Shown: positions 23,827-32,307 of the stretch, piece by piece
Numbering within the stretch: the first letter of the stretch is position 1
Layout: each line of letters starts with the position of its first letter
From: Nesterenkonia sp. E16_10
Lineage (GTDB): Bacteria > Actinomycetota > Actinomycetes > Actinomycetales > Micrococcaceae
Direction: 5' to 3'
NCBI RefSeq assembly: GCF_017347085.1
Contig: NZ_JADPSA010000006.1
Span: forward strand, 1 to 32,400
DNA length: 32,400 nucleotides
Position numbers and translations under genes: made by a program
The notes under the pieces: model-generated
What the model was told of the DNA's origin: nothing
What the model saw: the letters and a program-made list of their open reading frames with translations, nothing else
Database searches by the model: none

Positions 23827-25209
23827 ATGGCGCTGCGCATAGGAGTGCTGGCCGATGACTTCACCGGAGCCACCGACATCGCGGGGTTCCTGGTCTCCGC
23901 CGGGATGACCACGGTGCAGTTCACCAGCCCCGAGGATCTCCCCGAGCACCTCGACGAACGAGTCGAGGCCGCCGTGATCAGCCTGAAGACCCGCTCCATC
24001 GCCCCCGCGGAGGCCGTGGCGCAGAGCCTGAAGGCGCTGGCCGCGCTCACCGCCCGCGGGGCCGAGCAGATCATCTTCAAGTACTGCTCCACCTTTGACA
24101 GCACCGCCGAGGGAAATATCGGCCCGGTCACCGATGCTCTGCTCGAGGCGATGGGGGAGGACTTCACGGTGCTCGCCCCGGCACTGCCGGTCAACGGGCG
24201 CACCGTCTACCAGGGGCACCTCTTCGTCCACGACCAGCCGCTGGACGAGTCCGGGATGCGCGACCATCCGGTCACCCCGATGACGGACTCCAGCCTGGTC
24301 CGGCTCATGCAGGCCCAGGCGCAGGGCTGCGCCGTCGTCATCCCCCATGCCACGGTGGAGGCCGGACCGGCGGCCGTGCGGCAGGCGCTGACAGAAGCCC
24401 GGGCCTCAGGTGCGCGCTACGCCGTGCCTGACACCGTTCAGATGCGTCACCTCGAGACCCTGGGAGCGGCGCTGACCCATATGCCGCTGATCACCGGCGG
24501 CTCAGGCATCGGCTACGGGCTGGCCCGTGCGGTGACCCGGCCCCGCGGGTCGACAGATTCCTCTGCGGCCTCGGACTGGACCTTCACCAGCGGCCCCGCC
24601 GTGGTGCTCTCCGGCTCCAGCTCCCAGATGACCAACGCCCAGGTGCGCAGCTACCGCAGCCGCGCCGCCACCCTCGCCCTGGACATCGGCTCCGTGCTTG
24701 CTGGCCCCGAGGACTACTGCGCCGAGGTGCTCGACTGGGTGGCCCAGCAGCAGCGCCCCGACGCGCTGGCGCCCCTGGTCTACGCCACGGCCTCCCCGGA
24801 GAAGGTGCGCGCCGCCCAGCAGGAGCACGGCGCCCAGGAGCTCTCCGCGGCGATCGAGGACTTCTTCTCCCGGCTCGCCCGCGCCCTGCGCGAGCACGGC
24901 ACCCGACGGTTCATCGTCGCCGGCGGCGAGACCTCCGGGGCAGTCACCCAGGGACTGGGCGTGCGCGGATTCGAGGTCGGCCCGCAGATCGCACCGGGGG
25001 TGCCATGGACCCGGACCCTGCCCGAGGCGAACCCGGGGGCCGCCAGCTCCGAGACGCTCGATCTCGCGCTGAAGTCCGGGAACTTCGGCGAGGAGGACTT
25101 CTTCGCCGCCGCTCAACAGCTGGTCTCCCAGCAGCCTGCATCCCAGCAGCCCGCGACCCAACAGCCCGCGACCCAGCAGCCCTCGACCCCGGACGGAGGC
25201 AGCGCCTGA
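23827..25209 (+). CDS. otnK: 3-oxo-tetronate kinase (four-carbon acid sugar kinase)
   Basis: The 460-residue DUF1537-type kinase starts LRIGVLADDFTGATDIAGF (DDFTGATD at 10-17) with the substrate loop FKYCSTFDSTAEGNIGP (84-100). The C-terminal nucleotide domain has SGSSSQMTNAQV and GGETSGAV (about 366-373). OtnK phosphorylates 3-oxo-tetronate at O4. GAGGGAGGG precedes the ATG at 23827; an upstream in-frame start at 23782 has no ribosome site. After the conserved end (FGEEDFFAAA) comes a 25-residue tail of four SQQPA/TQQPA units encoded by 15-bp tandem repeats. The stop overlaps the next start (TGATG), so translation is coupled to otnI. Confidence 0.92.
   Translation: MALRIGVLADDFTGATDIAGFLVSAGMTTVQFTSPEDLPEHLDERVEAAVISLKTRSIAPAEAVAQSLKALAALTARGAEQIIFKYCSTFDSTAEGNIGPVTDALLEAMGEDFTVLAPALPVNGRTVYQGHLFVHDQPLDESGMRDHPVTPMTDSSLVRLMQAQAQGCAVVIPHATVEAGPAAVRQALTEARASGARYAVPDTVQMRHLETLGAALTHMPLITGGSGIGYGLARAVTRPRGSTDSSAASDWTFTSGPAVVLSGSSSQMTNAQVRSYRSRAATLALDIGSVLAGPEDYCAEVLDWVAQQQRPDALAPLVYATASPEKVRAAQQEHGAQELSAAIEDFFSRLARALREHGTRRFIVAGGETSGAVTQGLGVRGFEVGPQIAPGVPWTRTLPEANPGAASSETLDLALKSGNFGEEDFFAAAQQLVSQQPASQQPATQQPATQQPSTPDGGSA
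25126..25185 (+). repeat. Four 15-bp tandem repeats in the otnK tail
   Basis: Units at 25126, 25141, 25156 and 25171 encode S/T-Q-Q-P-A/S. The unit is a multiple of three, so copy changes keep frame. Confidence 0.9.
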
Positions 25210-26069
25210 TGCCGCAGTTCGCCGCCAACCTCACGCTGATGTTCACCGAGCGTCCCTTTCTGGAGCGTTTCGCCGCCGCCGCCGAGGCCGGTTTCCGCGC
25301 CGTGGAGTACCTCTTCCCCTACGAGCACTCGGCCCAGGACGTGGCTGCGGCGCTGAACGCCGCGGGCCTGACCCAGGCGCTGTTCAACGCCCCGGCGGGG
25401 GACTGGGCCGCCGGGGAGCGCGGCATCGCCTCGCTGCCGGGGCGCGAGGAGGAGTTCAGCGCCGGGCTCGCCACCGCCATGCACTACGCCCGCGCGCTGG
25501 ACTGCCGGCAGCTCCATGTCATGGCGGGAATCCCCGGTGCAGACCCGCAGGCCCGCACCCGTTACATCAAGCGACTGCGGGAGGCCGCCGAGGTCGCTGC
25601 GGATCATGGGGTGCGCGTGCTGGTGGAACCGATCAACCCGGTGGACATGCCGGGATACTTCGTCGACAGCGTGCGCGCCGGCGTGGAGCTGCTCGAGGAG
25701 ATCGACCACCCCAACACCAGGCTCCAGCTGGACCTCTATCACGCACAGATCACCGACGGTGACCTGACCCGACTGATCCAGCGGGTCGCGCCGCAGACCG
25801 CTCATATCCAGATCGCCTCGGTGCCGCAGCGCAACGAACCTGACTCCGGGGAGCTGAACCACCCGTACCTCTTCGAGCTGCTGGAGGCCAGCGGCTACAC
25901 CGGCTGGATCGGCTGCGAGTACCGACCCGCAGCGCGCACCGAGGACGGGCTCGGCTGGTTCGCCCCCCACCGATCTGCCCAGACCGGCGCCGCCCAGCCC
26001 GGGTTCACGCAGTCCGGCCAGCCCGACCAGCCCGACCAGTCCGGCCAGGCCGGCCAGGCCGGGACATGA
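25209..26069 (+). CDS. otnI: 2-oxo-tetronate isomerase (hydroxypyruvate isomerase family)
   Basis: The 286-residue TIM-barrel protein of the xylose isomerase-like family opens PQFAANLTLMFTERPFLERF, with AVEYLFPYE, LHVMAGIP, VEPINPVDMPGYFV and QLDLYHAQI. These are the metal- and substrate-binding strands of Hyi/OtnI enzymes. It converts 2-oxo- to 3-oxo-tetronate, the step that feeds OtnK. The start codon overlaps the otnK stop. The last ~30 residues (after GLGWFAPHR) form a Gln/Gly/Pro tail built from 9-bp repeats. The stop overlaps the DeoR start (ATGA). Confidence 0.9.
   Translation: MPQFAANLTLMFTERPFLERFAAAAEAGFRAVEYLFPYEHSAQDVAAALNAAGLTQALFNAPAGDWAAGERGIASLPGREEEFSAGLATAMHYARALDCRQLHVMAGIPGADPQARTRYIKRLREAAEVAADHGVRVLVEPINPVDMPGYFVDSVRAGVELLEEIDHPNTRLQLDLYHAQITDGDLTRLIQRVAPQTAHIQIASVPQRNEPDSGELNHPYLFELLEASGYTGWIGCEYRPAARTEDGLGWFAPHRSAQTGAAQPGFTQSGQPDQPDQSGQAGQAGT
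26010..26063 (+). repeat. Six 9-bp tandem repeats in the otnI tail
   Basis: Six units encode QSG, QPD, QPD, QSG, QAG, QAG in frame just before the stop. The repeat tract ends 3 nt before the start of the DeoR gene. Confidence 0.88.
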
Positions 26070-26866
26070 TCCCGGACGAGCGCCGCCGTCGGCTGGTGCA
26101 TATGGTCCAGGAACAGAATGCGGTGAGCATCGCCGCGCTCACCGAGGCGCTGGGCGTCTCGCATATGACCATTCGCCGTGACATCAAGATGCTCGAGGAT
26201 GCAGGCCGGCTGGTCTCGGTCAGCGGGGGAGTCACCATGCCCTCCAGGATCCAGCTCGACGCCACCCACCAGGCGAAGCTGGGCATCCGGCCCACCGAGA
26301 AGGACGCCATCGCCGCCCGCGCGGCGGACCTGGTCTCTGCCGGGGACCTGGTCTACCTCGACGCCGGCACCACGATGCTCTCCCTGGCCCGCATCCTGGT
26401 CGCCCGTGCCGGGGCGGAAGGCCTCGACGTCGTGACCAACGACCTCGTCGTCGCCGCGGAGGTCGGGAAGCACCCGCAGGCACGGGTCCATGTGCTGGGC
26501 GGCCGGCTGGACTCGGGCAACATGTCCACCGACGGACCGCTGACCGCCACCGAGCTTGCCGAGTTCAACATCGACCTGGCCTTCGTCTCCGCCTCCAGCT
26601 TCGACCTGCGCGGCCTCTCGGTGCCCAGCCAGGCCAAGGTCATCGTCAAGCGCGCCATCATCGAGAACTGCGTGCGCGCCTATCTGGCCACCGACAGCTC
26701 CAAATACGGACGCGTCGCAGCCTTCAAGGCCATCCCCTTCGAAGCCTTCGAAGGCATCATCACCGACCCATCCCTTCCCGAGCCTGCCCGCCAGCGCGCC
26801 GCAGAGCTCGGGGTGGATCTGATCACGGCAGCCGCCGAACCCCGAAAGGACACTGCTGCGTCATGA
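26066..26866 (+). CDS. DeoR-family transcriptional regulator
   Basis: The 266-residue protein has the DeoR helix-turn-helix at the N-terminus (SIAALTEALGVSHMTIRRDIKMLEDAGRLVSVSGG, about 20-54). The C-terminal sugar-phosphate sensor domain (about 75-255) has YLDAGTTMLSLA, VVTNDLVVAAE, LGGRLDSGNMSTDG and ATDSSKYGR. Members usually repress carbon-utilisation genes and release DNA when a phosphorylated intermediate binds. 3-oxo-tetronate 4-phosphate or DHAP are candidate inducers here (inference). It sits inside the operon, coupled by ATGA overlaps on both sides, so it is probably autoregulated through the repeats at 23717-23772. Confidence 0.92.
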   Translation: MIPDERRRRLVHMVQEQNAVSIAALTEALGVSHMTIRRDIKMLEDAGRLVSVSGGVTMPSRIQLDATHQAKLGIRPTEKDAIAARAADLVSAGDLVYLDAGTTMLSLARILVARAGAEGLDVVTNDLVVAAEVGKHPQARVHVLGGRLDSGNMSTDGPLTATELAEFNIDLAFVSASSFDLRGLSVPSQAKVIVKRAIIENCVRAYLATDSSKYGRVAAFKAIPFEAFEGIITDPSLPEPARQRAAELGVDLITAAAEPRKDTAAS

Positions 26867-27822
26867 ACATCGTCGTCACCGGAGGAGCCGGATTCCTCGG
26901 CAGCCGGGTCATCACCGAACTGCTCGCCGCCGCCGACGCCGGGAAGCTCCCACACCCGCTCACCCAGGTCATCTCGCTCGATCTCAGCCCCTCCACCCTC
27001 GATGATCCCCGCGTGGTCTCACACGTCGGGGACCTCGCCGACCCGGCGCTGCTTCAGCGGGTCATCGACGCCGACACCGCCGGGATCTACCACCTGGCAG
27101 CGGTGCTCTCCGGCGGCTCGGCGCAGGACTTCGACCTCTCCCACCGGGTCAACGTGGAGGCGACCCACGAGCTGCTCGAAGCCGCCCGTCGGCTCGGCTC
27201 CCGCCCGACCTTCGTCTTCACCAGCTCGCTGGCGGTCTTCGGCGGCGATATGCCCGAGGTCGTCCCGGGCAACCTCGCCGCACAGCCGGAGTCCACCTAT
27301 GGCGCCTTCAAGGCCATCGGGGAGCTGATGGTCAACGAGTACTCCCGCAAGGGCTGGGTGGACGCCCGGATCGCCCGGCTGCCCACCATCTCGGTGCGCC
27401 CCGGCAAGCCGAACTCCGCGGCCTCCTCCTTCGCCAGCGGGATCATCCGTGAGCCGCTGCAGGGGATCCCGGCGGTATGCCCGGTGCCGCTGGACACCCG
27501 GATGTGGCTCTCCTCGCCGAACACCGCCGTGGCCAACCTGGTCCACGCCTACCTGGTGCCCGCCGAGGAGCTTCCCGCCTGGCGCGTGCTCGACATCCCC
27601 GGCGTCAGCGTCACGGTGGGCGAGATGCTCCAGGCCCTGGAGCTAGTCGGCGGTGCGCAGGCCCGCGCCCTGGTCAGCGAGGTTCCCGAGGAATCGATCA
27701 TGGACATCGTCTGCTCCTGGCCCGGCGTCTTCGACGTCGAGCGCAGCCTCGCGCTGGGCTTCGCCCCGGATGCCAGCTTTGAATCGGCAGTGCGCCAGTT
27801 CCACGCGGAGTTCATCGCCTGA
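26863..27822 (+). CDS. denD: D-erythronate dehydrogenase (extended SDR)
   Basis: The 319-residue extended SDR has NAD motif TGGAGFLGS (6-14), HLAAVLSGG, Ser121/Ser122 and the catalytic Y146-x3-K150 (STYGAFKAIGE). The segment RLPTISVRPGKPNSAASSFASGIIREPLQG is typical of DenD. DenD oxidises D-erythronate to 2-oxo-tetronate, entering the pathway one step before OtnI. The ATG overlaps the DeoR stop by 4 bp. With LtnD, the locus has two oxidising entry enzymes. The family also contains uronate-type dehydrogenases, but the context favours DenD. Confidence 0.88.
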   Translation: MNIVVTGGAGFLGSRVITELLAAADAGKLPHPLTQVISLDLSPSTLDDPRVVSHVGDLADPALLQRVIDADTAGIYHLAAVLSGGSAQDFDLSHRVNVEATHELLEAARRLGSRPTFVFTSSLAVFGGDMPEVVPGNLAAQPESTYGAFKAIGELMVNEYSRKGWVDARIARLPTISVRPGKPNSAASSFASGIIREPLQGIPAVCPVPLDTRMWLSSPNTAVANLVHAYLVPAEELPAWRVLDIPGVSVTVGEMLQALELVGGAQARALVSEVPEESIMDIVCSWPGVFDVERSLALGFAPDASFESAVRQFHAEFIA

Positions 27823-27903
27823 TCGGCAGACTGCCTGATCCGCAGACCTGGGGTCTGGCGACCCGGGACCAGCAGAGCTGTATGACGTGTCAAGGAGGAC
27901 ACC

Positions 27904-29304
27904 ATGACTGAAACGATGGGCTCTTCGGAGCTTGCGGCCATCATCGGCCTGGCGGCGGCGGTGGCGCTGCTGATCTTCTTCGTGCTGCGCACGAAGATCC
28001 ACGCGGTGCTGGCGCTGATCATCGCCGCCTCCATCGCCGGGCTCGCCGCGGGCATGGCCCCGGATGAGGTGATCGACTCCATCACCACCGGCTTCGGCTC
28101 CACGCTGGCCACCATCGGCCTGGTCATCGGGCTGGGCGTGATGATGGGCCGGATCCTCGAGGTCTCCGGCGCCGCCGAGAAGCTCGCCTACACCCTGATC
28201 CGCTGGCTCGGGAAGAAGAAGGAGGAGTGGGCGCTCGCGGGCGCCGGCTTCATCATCTCCATCCCGATCTTCGTGGACAGCGCCTATGTGATCCTCTCGC
28301 CGCTGGTGAAGTCGCTCAGCCGCACCACCGGACGCTCGGTGCTCACGCTGGGCATCTCCCTGGCCGGCGGCCTGATCCTGACCCACCACGCAGTGCCGCC
28401 CACGCCCGGCCCGCTCGGCGCCGCCGGAATCTTCGGAGTCAGCATCGGAGAGATGATCCTCTGGGGCATCATCCTGACCCTGCCGGCGCTGTTCCTGATC
28501 GTGCTCTATGCCAAGATCATGGGGCCTCGGATCGAGGCGATGATCGAGGCCGACACCGGCGAGGCGCTGACCCCCACCGAGGCCTTCGACGAGTTCCAGG
28601 TCCGTGCCGAGGAGCGTGAGAAGGAGCTTCCTTCGCTGTTCCTCGCGATCCTGCCGATCCTGCTGCCGATCGTGCTGATCTTCTTCAACACCGTCTCCGC
28701 TTACATCGCCGAGGCCGGGATCCTCGATCTGCCCGCCACGCTGGTCTCGGTCGCGGCCTTCATCGGCAACCCGGTGATCGCGCTGCTGGCCGGCGTGCTG
28801 GTGGCCATCTACGGCCTGACCCGCCGGCAGAGCCGGCAGGGCACCCTCGACGACATGGAGCAGGGCGTCCAGGCTGCAGGCATCATCCTGCTGGTCACCG
28901 GCGCCGGCGGTGCACTCGGCGCGGTCCTGCGCGACAGCGGCACCGGCGACTCCATCGGCGCCTGGGTCGCGGGGCTGCCGCTTCCCACGATCATGATCCC
29001 GTTCCTGATCGCCACGGTGGTGCGCATCATCCAGGGCTCCGGCACCGTCGCGATCATCACCGCCGCGTCGATCTCTGCGCCTATCCTGGCTCAGGTGCCC
29101 GATGTGAACATGGTGCTCGCGGCCCAGGCCGCCGCACTGGGCTCGCTGTTCTTCGGCTATTTCAACGACAGCTTCTTCTGGGTGGTCAACCGGATGCTGG
29201 GTGTGAAGAACGCCAAGCATCAGATGCTGGTCTGGTCCATCCCGACCACCATCGCCTGGGCCACCACGCTGGTCACGCTGCTGATCGCCAGTGCGATCTT
29301 CTAG
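27904..29304 (+). CDS. GntP-family sugar-acid:H+ symporter
   Basis: The 466-residue membrane protein has about a dozen hydrophobic helices. GntP features are VIGLGVMMGRILEVSGAAEKLA, IPIFVDSAYVILSPLVKSL, THHAVPPTPGPLGAA and the late GSLFFGYFNDSFFWVVNRM. The family imports gluconate and similar aldonic acids with protons. Position between denD and otnC predicts L-threonate and/or D-erythronate as substrate (inference). CAAGGAGGAC lies in front of the ATG. The 81-bp gap after denD contains a small inverted repeat (CAGACC-TGG-GGTCTG, 27843-27857) that could attenuate or process the message. Confidence 0.92.
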   Translation: MTETMGSSELAAIIGLAAAVALLIFFVLRTKIHAVLALIIAASIAGLAAGMAPDEVIDSITTGFGSTLATIGLVIGLGVMMGRILEVSGAAEKLAYTLIRWLGKKKEEWALAGAGFIISIPIFVDSAYVILSPLVKSLSRTTGRSVLTLGISLAGGLILTHHAVPPTPGPLGAAGIFGVSIGEMILWGIILTLPALFLIVLYAKIMGPRIEAMIEADTGEALTPTEAFDEFQVRAEEREKELPSLFLAILPILLPIVLIFFNTVSAYIAEAGILDLPATLVSVAAFIGNPVIALLAGVLVAIYGLTRRQSRQGTLDDMEQGVQAAGIILLVTGAGGALGAVLRDSGTGDSIGAWVAGLPLPTIMIPFLIATVVRIIQGSGTVAIITAASISAPILAQVPDVNMVLAAQAAALGSLFFGYFNDSFFWVVNRMLGVKNAKHQMLVWSIPTTIAWATTLVTLLIASAIF

Positions 29305-29439
29305 GGCGTCGGTGAGATCGGTGAGAATCGGAGCAGTGAGAATTCCAGCCCTGAGCGGCCGCTCGTGCATCGCGACATCACGCATCCGCTGCGCAGCCCG
29401 CGCAGCCGGACCCGGCACCCCCGAGGAGAGGACATATCG

Positions 29440-30069
29440 ATGAGAGCACCGGCTGGGAACGAGGACGCGCTGCGCGAGAGCATCGTGGCGCTGGGAGCGA
29501 GTCTGTTCCAGCGCGGCTTCTCCGTGGGCAGCGCCGGGAACATCAGCGTCCGGACCCAGGACGGGTTCCTGATGACGCCTACGAACTCCTCGCTGGGACG
29601 TCTTGACCCCGGTGAGCTCTCCGAGCTGGACGCGGCGTGGGTGCACACCGCGGGGCCCAAGCCGTCCAAGGAGGTCGTGATGCATCAGGCGATGTATCAG
29701 GCCCGCCCCCAGGCCGCCGCCGTCGTGCATCTGCACTCCACCTATGTGACCGCGATCAGCTGTCTCGATCGGGCCCAGCCGATCCCGCCGCTGACCCCGT
29801 ACTTCATCATGCGGCTGGGGCGCGAGGTGCCCACCGTGCCCTATTACAAGCCCGGATCCGCCGCGGTGTTGGATGACATCCTCGCGGCGGGAGAACGGGG
29901 CCCGGCGGTGATCCTGGCCAACCACGGCTCGATCGTGGCGGGGGGCTCGCTGGAGGATGCGGTCAACGCTGCCGAGGAGCTTGAGGTCTCGGCGCAGCTG
30001 GCCTTCCTGCTCGAAGGCAGGGCCACCCGGCCGCTGAACGAGGAGCAGATCCAAGACCTGCTCGGCTGA
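29440..30069 (+). CDS. otnC: 3-oxo-tetronate 4-phosphate decarboxylase (class II aldolase family)
   Basis: The 209-residue class II aldolase/adducin-fold protein has the phosphate-binding SAGNISVR (31-38) and TPTNSS, the catalytic Glu78 (SKEVVMH), and the metal ligands H97 and H99 (HLHSTY) and H162 (NHGSI). OtnC decarboxylates 3-oxo-tetronate 4-phosphate to dihydroxyacetone phosphate, linking the pathway to glycolysis. GAGGAGAGG supports the ATG at 29440; an upstream in-frame start at 29365 gives a non-homologous leader. It lies 135 bp after the transporter. The gap holds no gene, only a GC-rich palindrome around GAGCGGCCGCTC. Confidence 0.92.
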   Translation: MRAPAGNEDALRESIVALGASLFQRGFSVGSAGNISVRTQDGFLMTPTNSSLGRLDPGELSELDAAWVHTAGPKPSKEVVMHQAMYQARPQAAAVVHLHSTYVTAISCLDRAQPIPPLTPYFIMRLGREVPTVPYYKPGSAAVLDDILAAGERGPAVILANHGSIVAGGSLEDAVNAAEELEVSAQLAFLLEGRATRPLNEEQIQDLLG

Positions 30070-30190
30070 TACCGGTCACCCCGCCCGCCGCACCCAGTTC
30101 AGCGCCGTGCTCGCCAGGTTCAGTCCTGGCCTGGCCACCGGTAGGGTTGAAGCAGAGAGTACGCCAGCCGCATGCGAACGGGAGGGCTCA

Positions 30191-30982
30191 ATGTCCGCAT
30201 CAGATCAACTCGACGGTCCATTCAAGAAACGCTTCGTCGCCCTGGGGGACTCGTTCAGCGAGGGTGTGGCAGACATCGATCCATCCAGCCCCAACGGGGT
30301 GCGCGGCTGGGCCGACCGGGTGGCAGGTCAGCTGATCGCCAATGACTCATCCTGGGGCTACGCGAACCTCGCGGTGCGCGGCAAGAAGCTCCAGCAGGTC
30401 CTTGACGAGCAGCTGGACCCCGCGATCGGGCTCGGCCCGACCCTGGTCACGCTCTACGCCGGCGGCAATGACATCCTGCGCCCCACGGTGAACATCGACG
30501 CGCTCATGGAGCGCTACCGCTGGGGCGTGGAGAAGCTCATCGCTAGCGGCGCCCGCGTGGTCCTGTTCACCGGCTTCGACTCCGGCCAGGCACCGCTGTT
30601 CAAGGCCACCCGCGGCCGGACCGCCATCTACAACGAGCACGTGCGCAAGATCGCCGCCGACTTCGACCTGGATCTGGTCGACTTCTGGCACATGCGTGAG
30701 TTCCAGGACTGGCGTTATTGGGACGAGGACCGGATGCACCTGGGGATCGCGGGGCACATGATGATGGCCAAGGAGGTGCTCAAGGTCCTCGGTGAGAAGG
30801 ACGAGATCGAGGACCCCGAGGTCGACGACGCACCGCTGGCCTCGCTGCCCGAGCGCCTGATCAGCGAGCTGACCTGGACCAAGGACTACCTCTACCCCTG
30901 GGTCAGGCGGCGCGTCACGCGCACCTCCTCGGGCGACGACATGTCCCCGAAGTACCCGCAGCTGACCTCCCGGGTCTGGTAG
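30191..30982 (+). CDS. SGNH/GDSL-family hydrolase
   Basis: The 263-residue protein has block I FVALGDSFSEG with nucleophile Ser21, the block III motif YAGGNDIL with Asn93, and block V DRMHLGIAGH with Asp180 and His183, a complete SGNH triad and oxyanion hole. No signal peptide is present, so it is likely a cytosolic esterase or lipase; the substrate is unknown. The C-terminal ~60 residues (ERLISELTWTKDYLYPWVRRRVTR) are an extra segment seen in actinobacterial members. GGGAGGG precedes the ATG at 30191, and TAGGGT at 30142-30147 is a possible -10. It is probably separate from the sugar-acid operon. Confidence 0.9.
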   Translation: MSASDQLDGPFKKRFVALGDSFSEGVADIDPSSPNGVRGWADRVAGQLIANDSSWGYANLAVRGKKLQQVLDEQLDPAIGLGPTLVTLYAGGNDILRPTVNIDALMERYRWGVEKLIASGARVVLFTGFDSGQAPLFKATRGRTAIYNEHVRKIAADFDLDLVDFWHMREFQDWRYWDEDRMHLGIAGHMMMAKEVLKVLGEKDEIEDPEVDDAPLASLPERLISELTWTKDYLYPWVRRRVTRTSSGDDMSPKYPQLTSRVW

Positions 30983-31014
30983 CCGGCGCCCGGCCGCGGC
31001 TCACGCGCCCGGTC

Positions 31015-31077
31015 GGCTGAACCCAACAGCCCCGGTGGGCTGAACCCCACAGCCCCGGCCGGCCGAACCCCGCAGGG
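31015..31077. repeat. Short direct repeats with 23-bp period
   Basis: A 21-bp unit beginning GGCTGAACCC at 31015-31035 recurs with one mismatch at 31038-31058. A diverged partial third copy begins GGCCGAACCCC at 31061. The third copy forms the left arm of the adjacent hairpin. Confidence 0.7.
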
Positions 31078-31090
31078 TTCAGCCGGCCGG
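31055..31090. terminator. Hairpin between convergent SGNH and aminotransferase genes
   Basis: CCGGCCGGC (31055-31063) pairs with GCCGGCCGG (31082-31090), and GAACCC (31065-31070) with GGGTTC (31075-31080), around a CGCA loop with one mismatch pair. It lies 11 nt past the aminotransferase stop and can serve both strands. Confidence 0.7.
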
Positions 31091-31101
31091 CCCCGGGCGG
31101 C

Positions 31102-32307
31102 TCACGCGACGACGGCTGCCGCCGCTTCGGACCACAGCGCGAGCGCCTGGTCCACCTCCGACTCCGAGACCACCAGCGCCGGGATGAACCGGACCACCTC
31201 GCCCCAGGAGCCGCAGATCAGCAGGAGCAGCCCGCGTCGGGCGGCCTCCTGCTGCACCGCGGTCGCGGTCACCGGATCCGGTGCGCCCTCGGCGTCGCGG
31301 AACTCATTGCCCACCATCAGACCCAGTCCGCGCACCTCGGCGATGCGCTCCACGCCGGCCCGGGCATTGGCCTCGGCGGCGACCTCGCGCAGGCCCGCGC
31401 GCAGCTGCTCTCCGCGCACCGCGCTGTTCGCGACCAGGCCCTCCTGGGCGATCACCTCCAGGGTCGCCACCGCGGCGGCGCAGGCCACCGCATTGGCGCC
31501 ATAGGTCCCGCCCTGCGAGCCGGGCCAGGCCTTGCCCATCAGCTCCGCAGAGGCCGCGATCCCCGAGATCGGGAAGCCCGAGGCGATGCCCTTGGCGAAC
31601 ATCATGATGTCCGGGAGCCGCGGGGCGCCCTCGGTGACGAAGTGCTCGTGGCCCCAGAACTTCCCGGTCCGCCCGAACCCGGTCTGGACCTCGTCGATGA
31701 TCACGAGGATCCCATGCCGATCTGCGCGCTCGCGCAGGCCCGCGAAGAAGCGCTCATTGCCCGGCACATAGCCGCCCTCGCCGAGCACCGGCTCGACCAG
31801 GAACGCGGCGGTGTCCGCCGGATTGGACTGGGTCTGCAGCAGCAGATCCAGCTCCTTGAGCGCGAAGTCGGTGGCCTGCTCCTGATCCCAGCCGTACTCG
31901 CGGTAGTGGCTGGGGTTGGGGAACGGTGCGACGACGACCCCGGACATCAGCGGGCTGAATCCCGCGCGGAACTTGGTCCCGGAGGTGGTCATCGAGGCCG
32001 CCGCCACGGTGCGCCCGTGGAAGCCGCCCTGGAACACCACGATATTGGGCCGTCCGGTGGCCTGACGCGCCAGGCGCAGCGCGGCCTCGGCGGCCTCGGA
32101 GCCCGAGTTGGAGAAGAACACCGAATCCAGCCCCGCCGGCAGCACCTCGGAGAGCCGCTCGGTGAGCGCCAGCAGCGGCTGGTGCATGATCGTGGTGTAC
32201 TGCCCGTGGATCAGGCTTCCCACCTGCGCCTGAGCGGCCGCGACCACATGCGGGTGGCAGTGGCCGGTGCTGGTGACCCCGATGCCGGCGGTGAAGTCCA
32301 GATGCGG
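31102..32307 (-). pseudogene. gabT: Class III aminotransferase lacking its N-terminus, fused in frame to pyrD
   Basis: From [21 protein letters not shown] to the stop this is a normal PLP class III aminotransferase: [20 protein letters not shown], the cofactor-binding [20 protein letters not shown] and the Schiff-base lysine in [12 protein letters not shown] (codon 31593-31591). The N-terminal ~30 residues are replaced by a piece of dihydroorotate dehydrogenase in the same frame. The missing residues are exactly those encoded at 1-98. Joined there, the gene has 431 codons plus stop, a standard length, and the lysine is K269. Substrate is likely GABA or another omega-amino acid because of gabD next to the N-terminal piece; ArgD-like use is possible. 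As read within the window the gene is chimeric, although the frame stays open to the right edge. Confidence 0.8.

Noticed and set aside
27643-30054. An 803-codon minus-strand open frame across denD, the transporter and otnC
   Set aside because: It is the complement of three clearly identified genes; low-complexity His/Asp/Gly/Arg composition and no motif.
31015-31077. Short repeats as a CRISPR array
   Set aside because: The units are nearly contiguous with a 23-bp period and no spacers; no cas genes.
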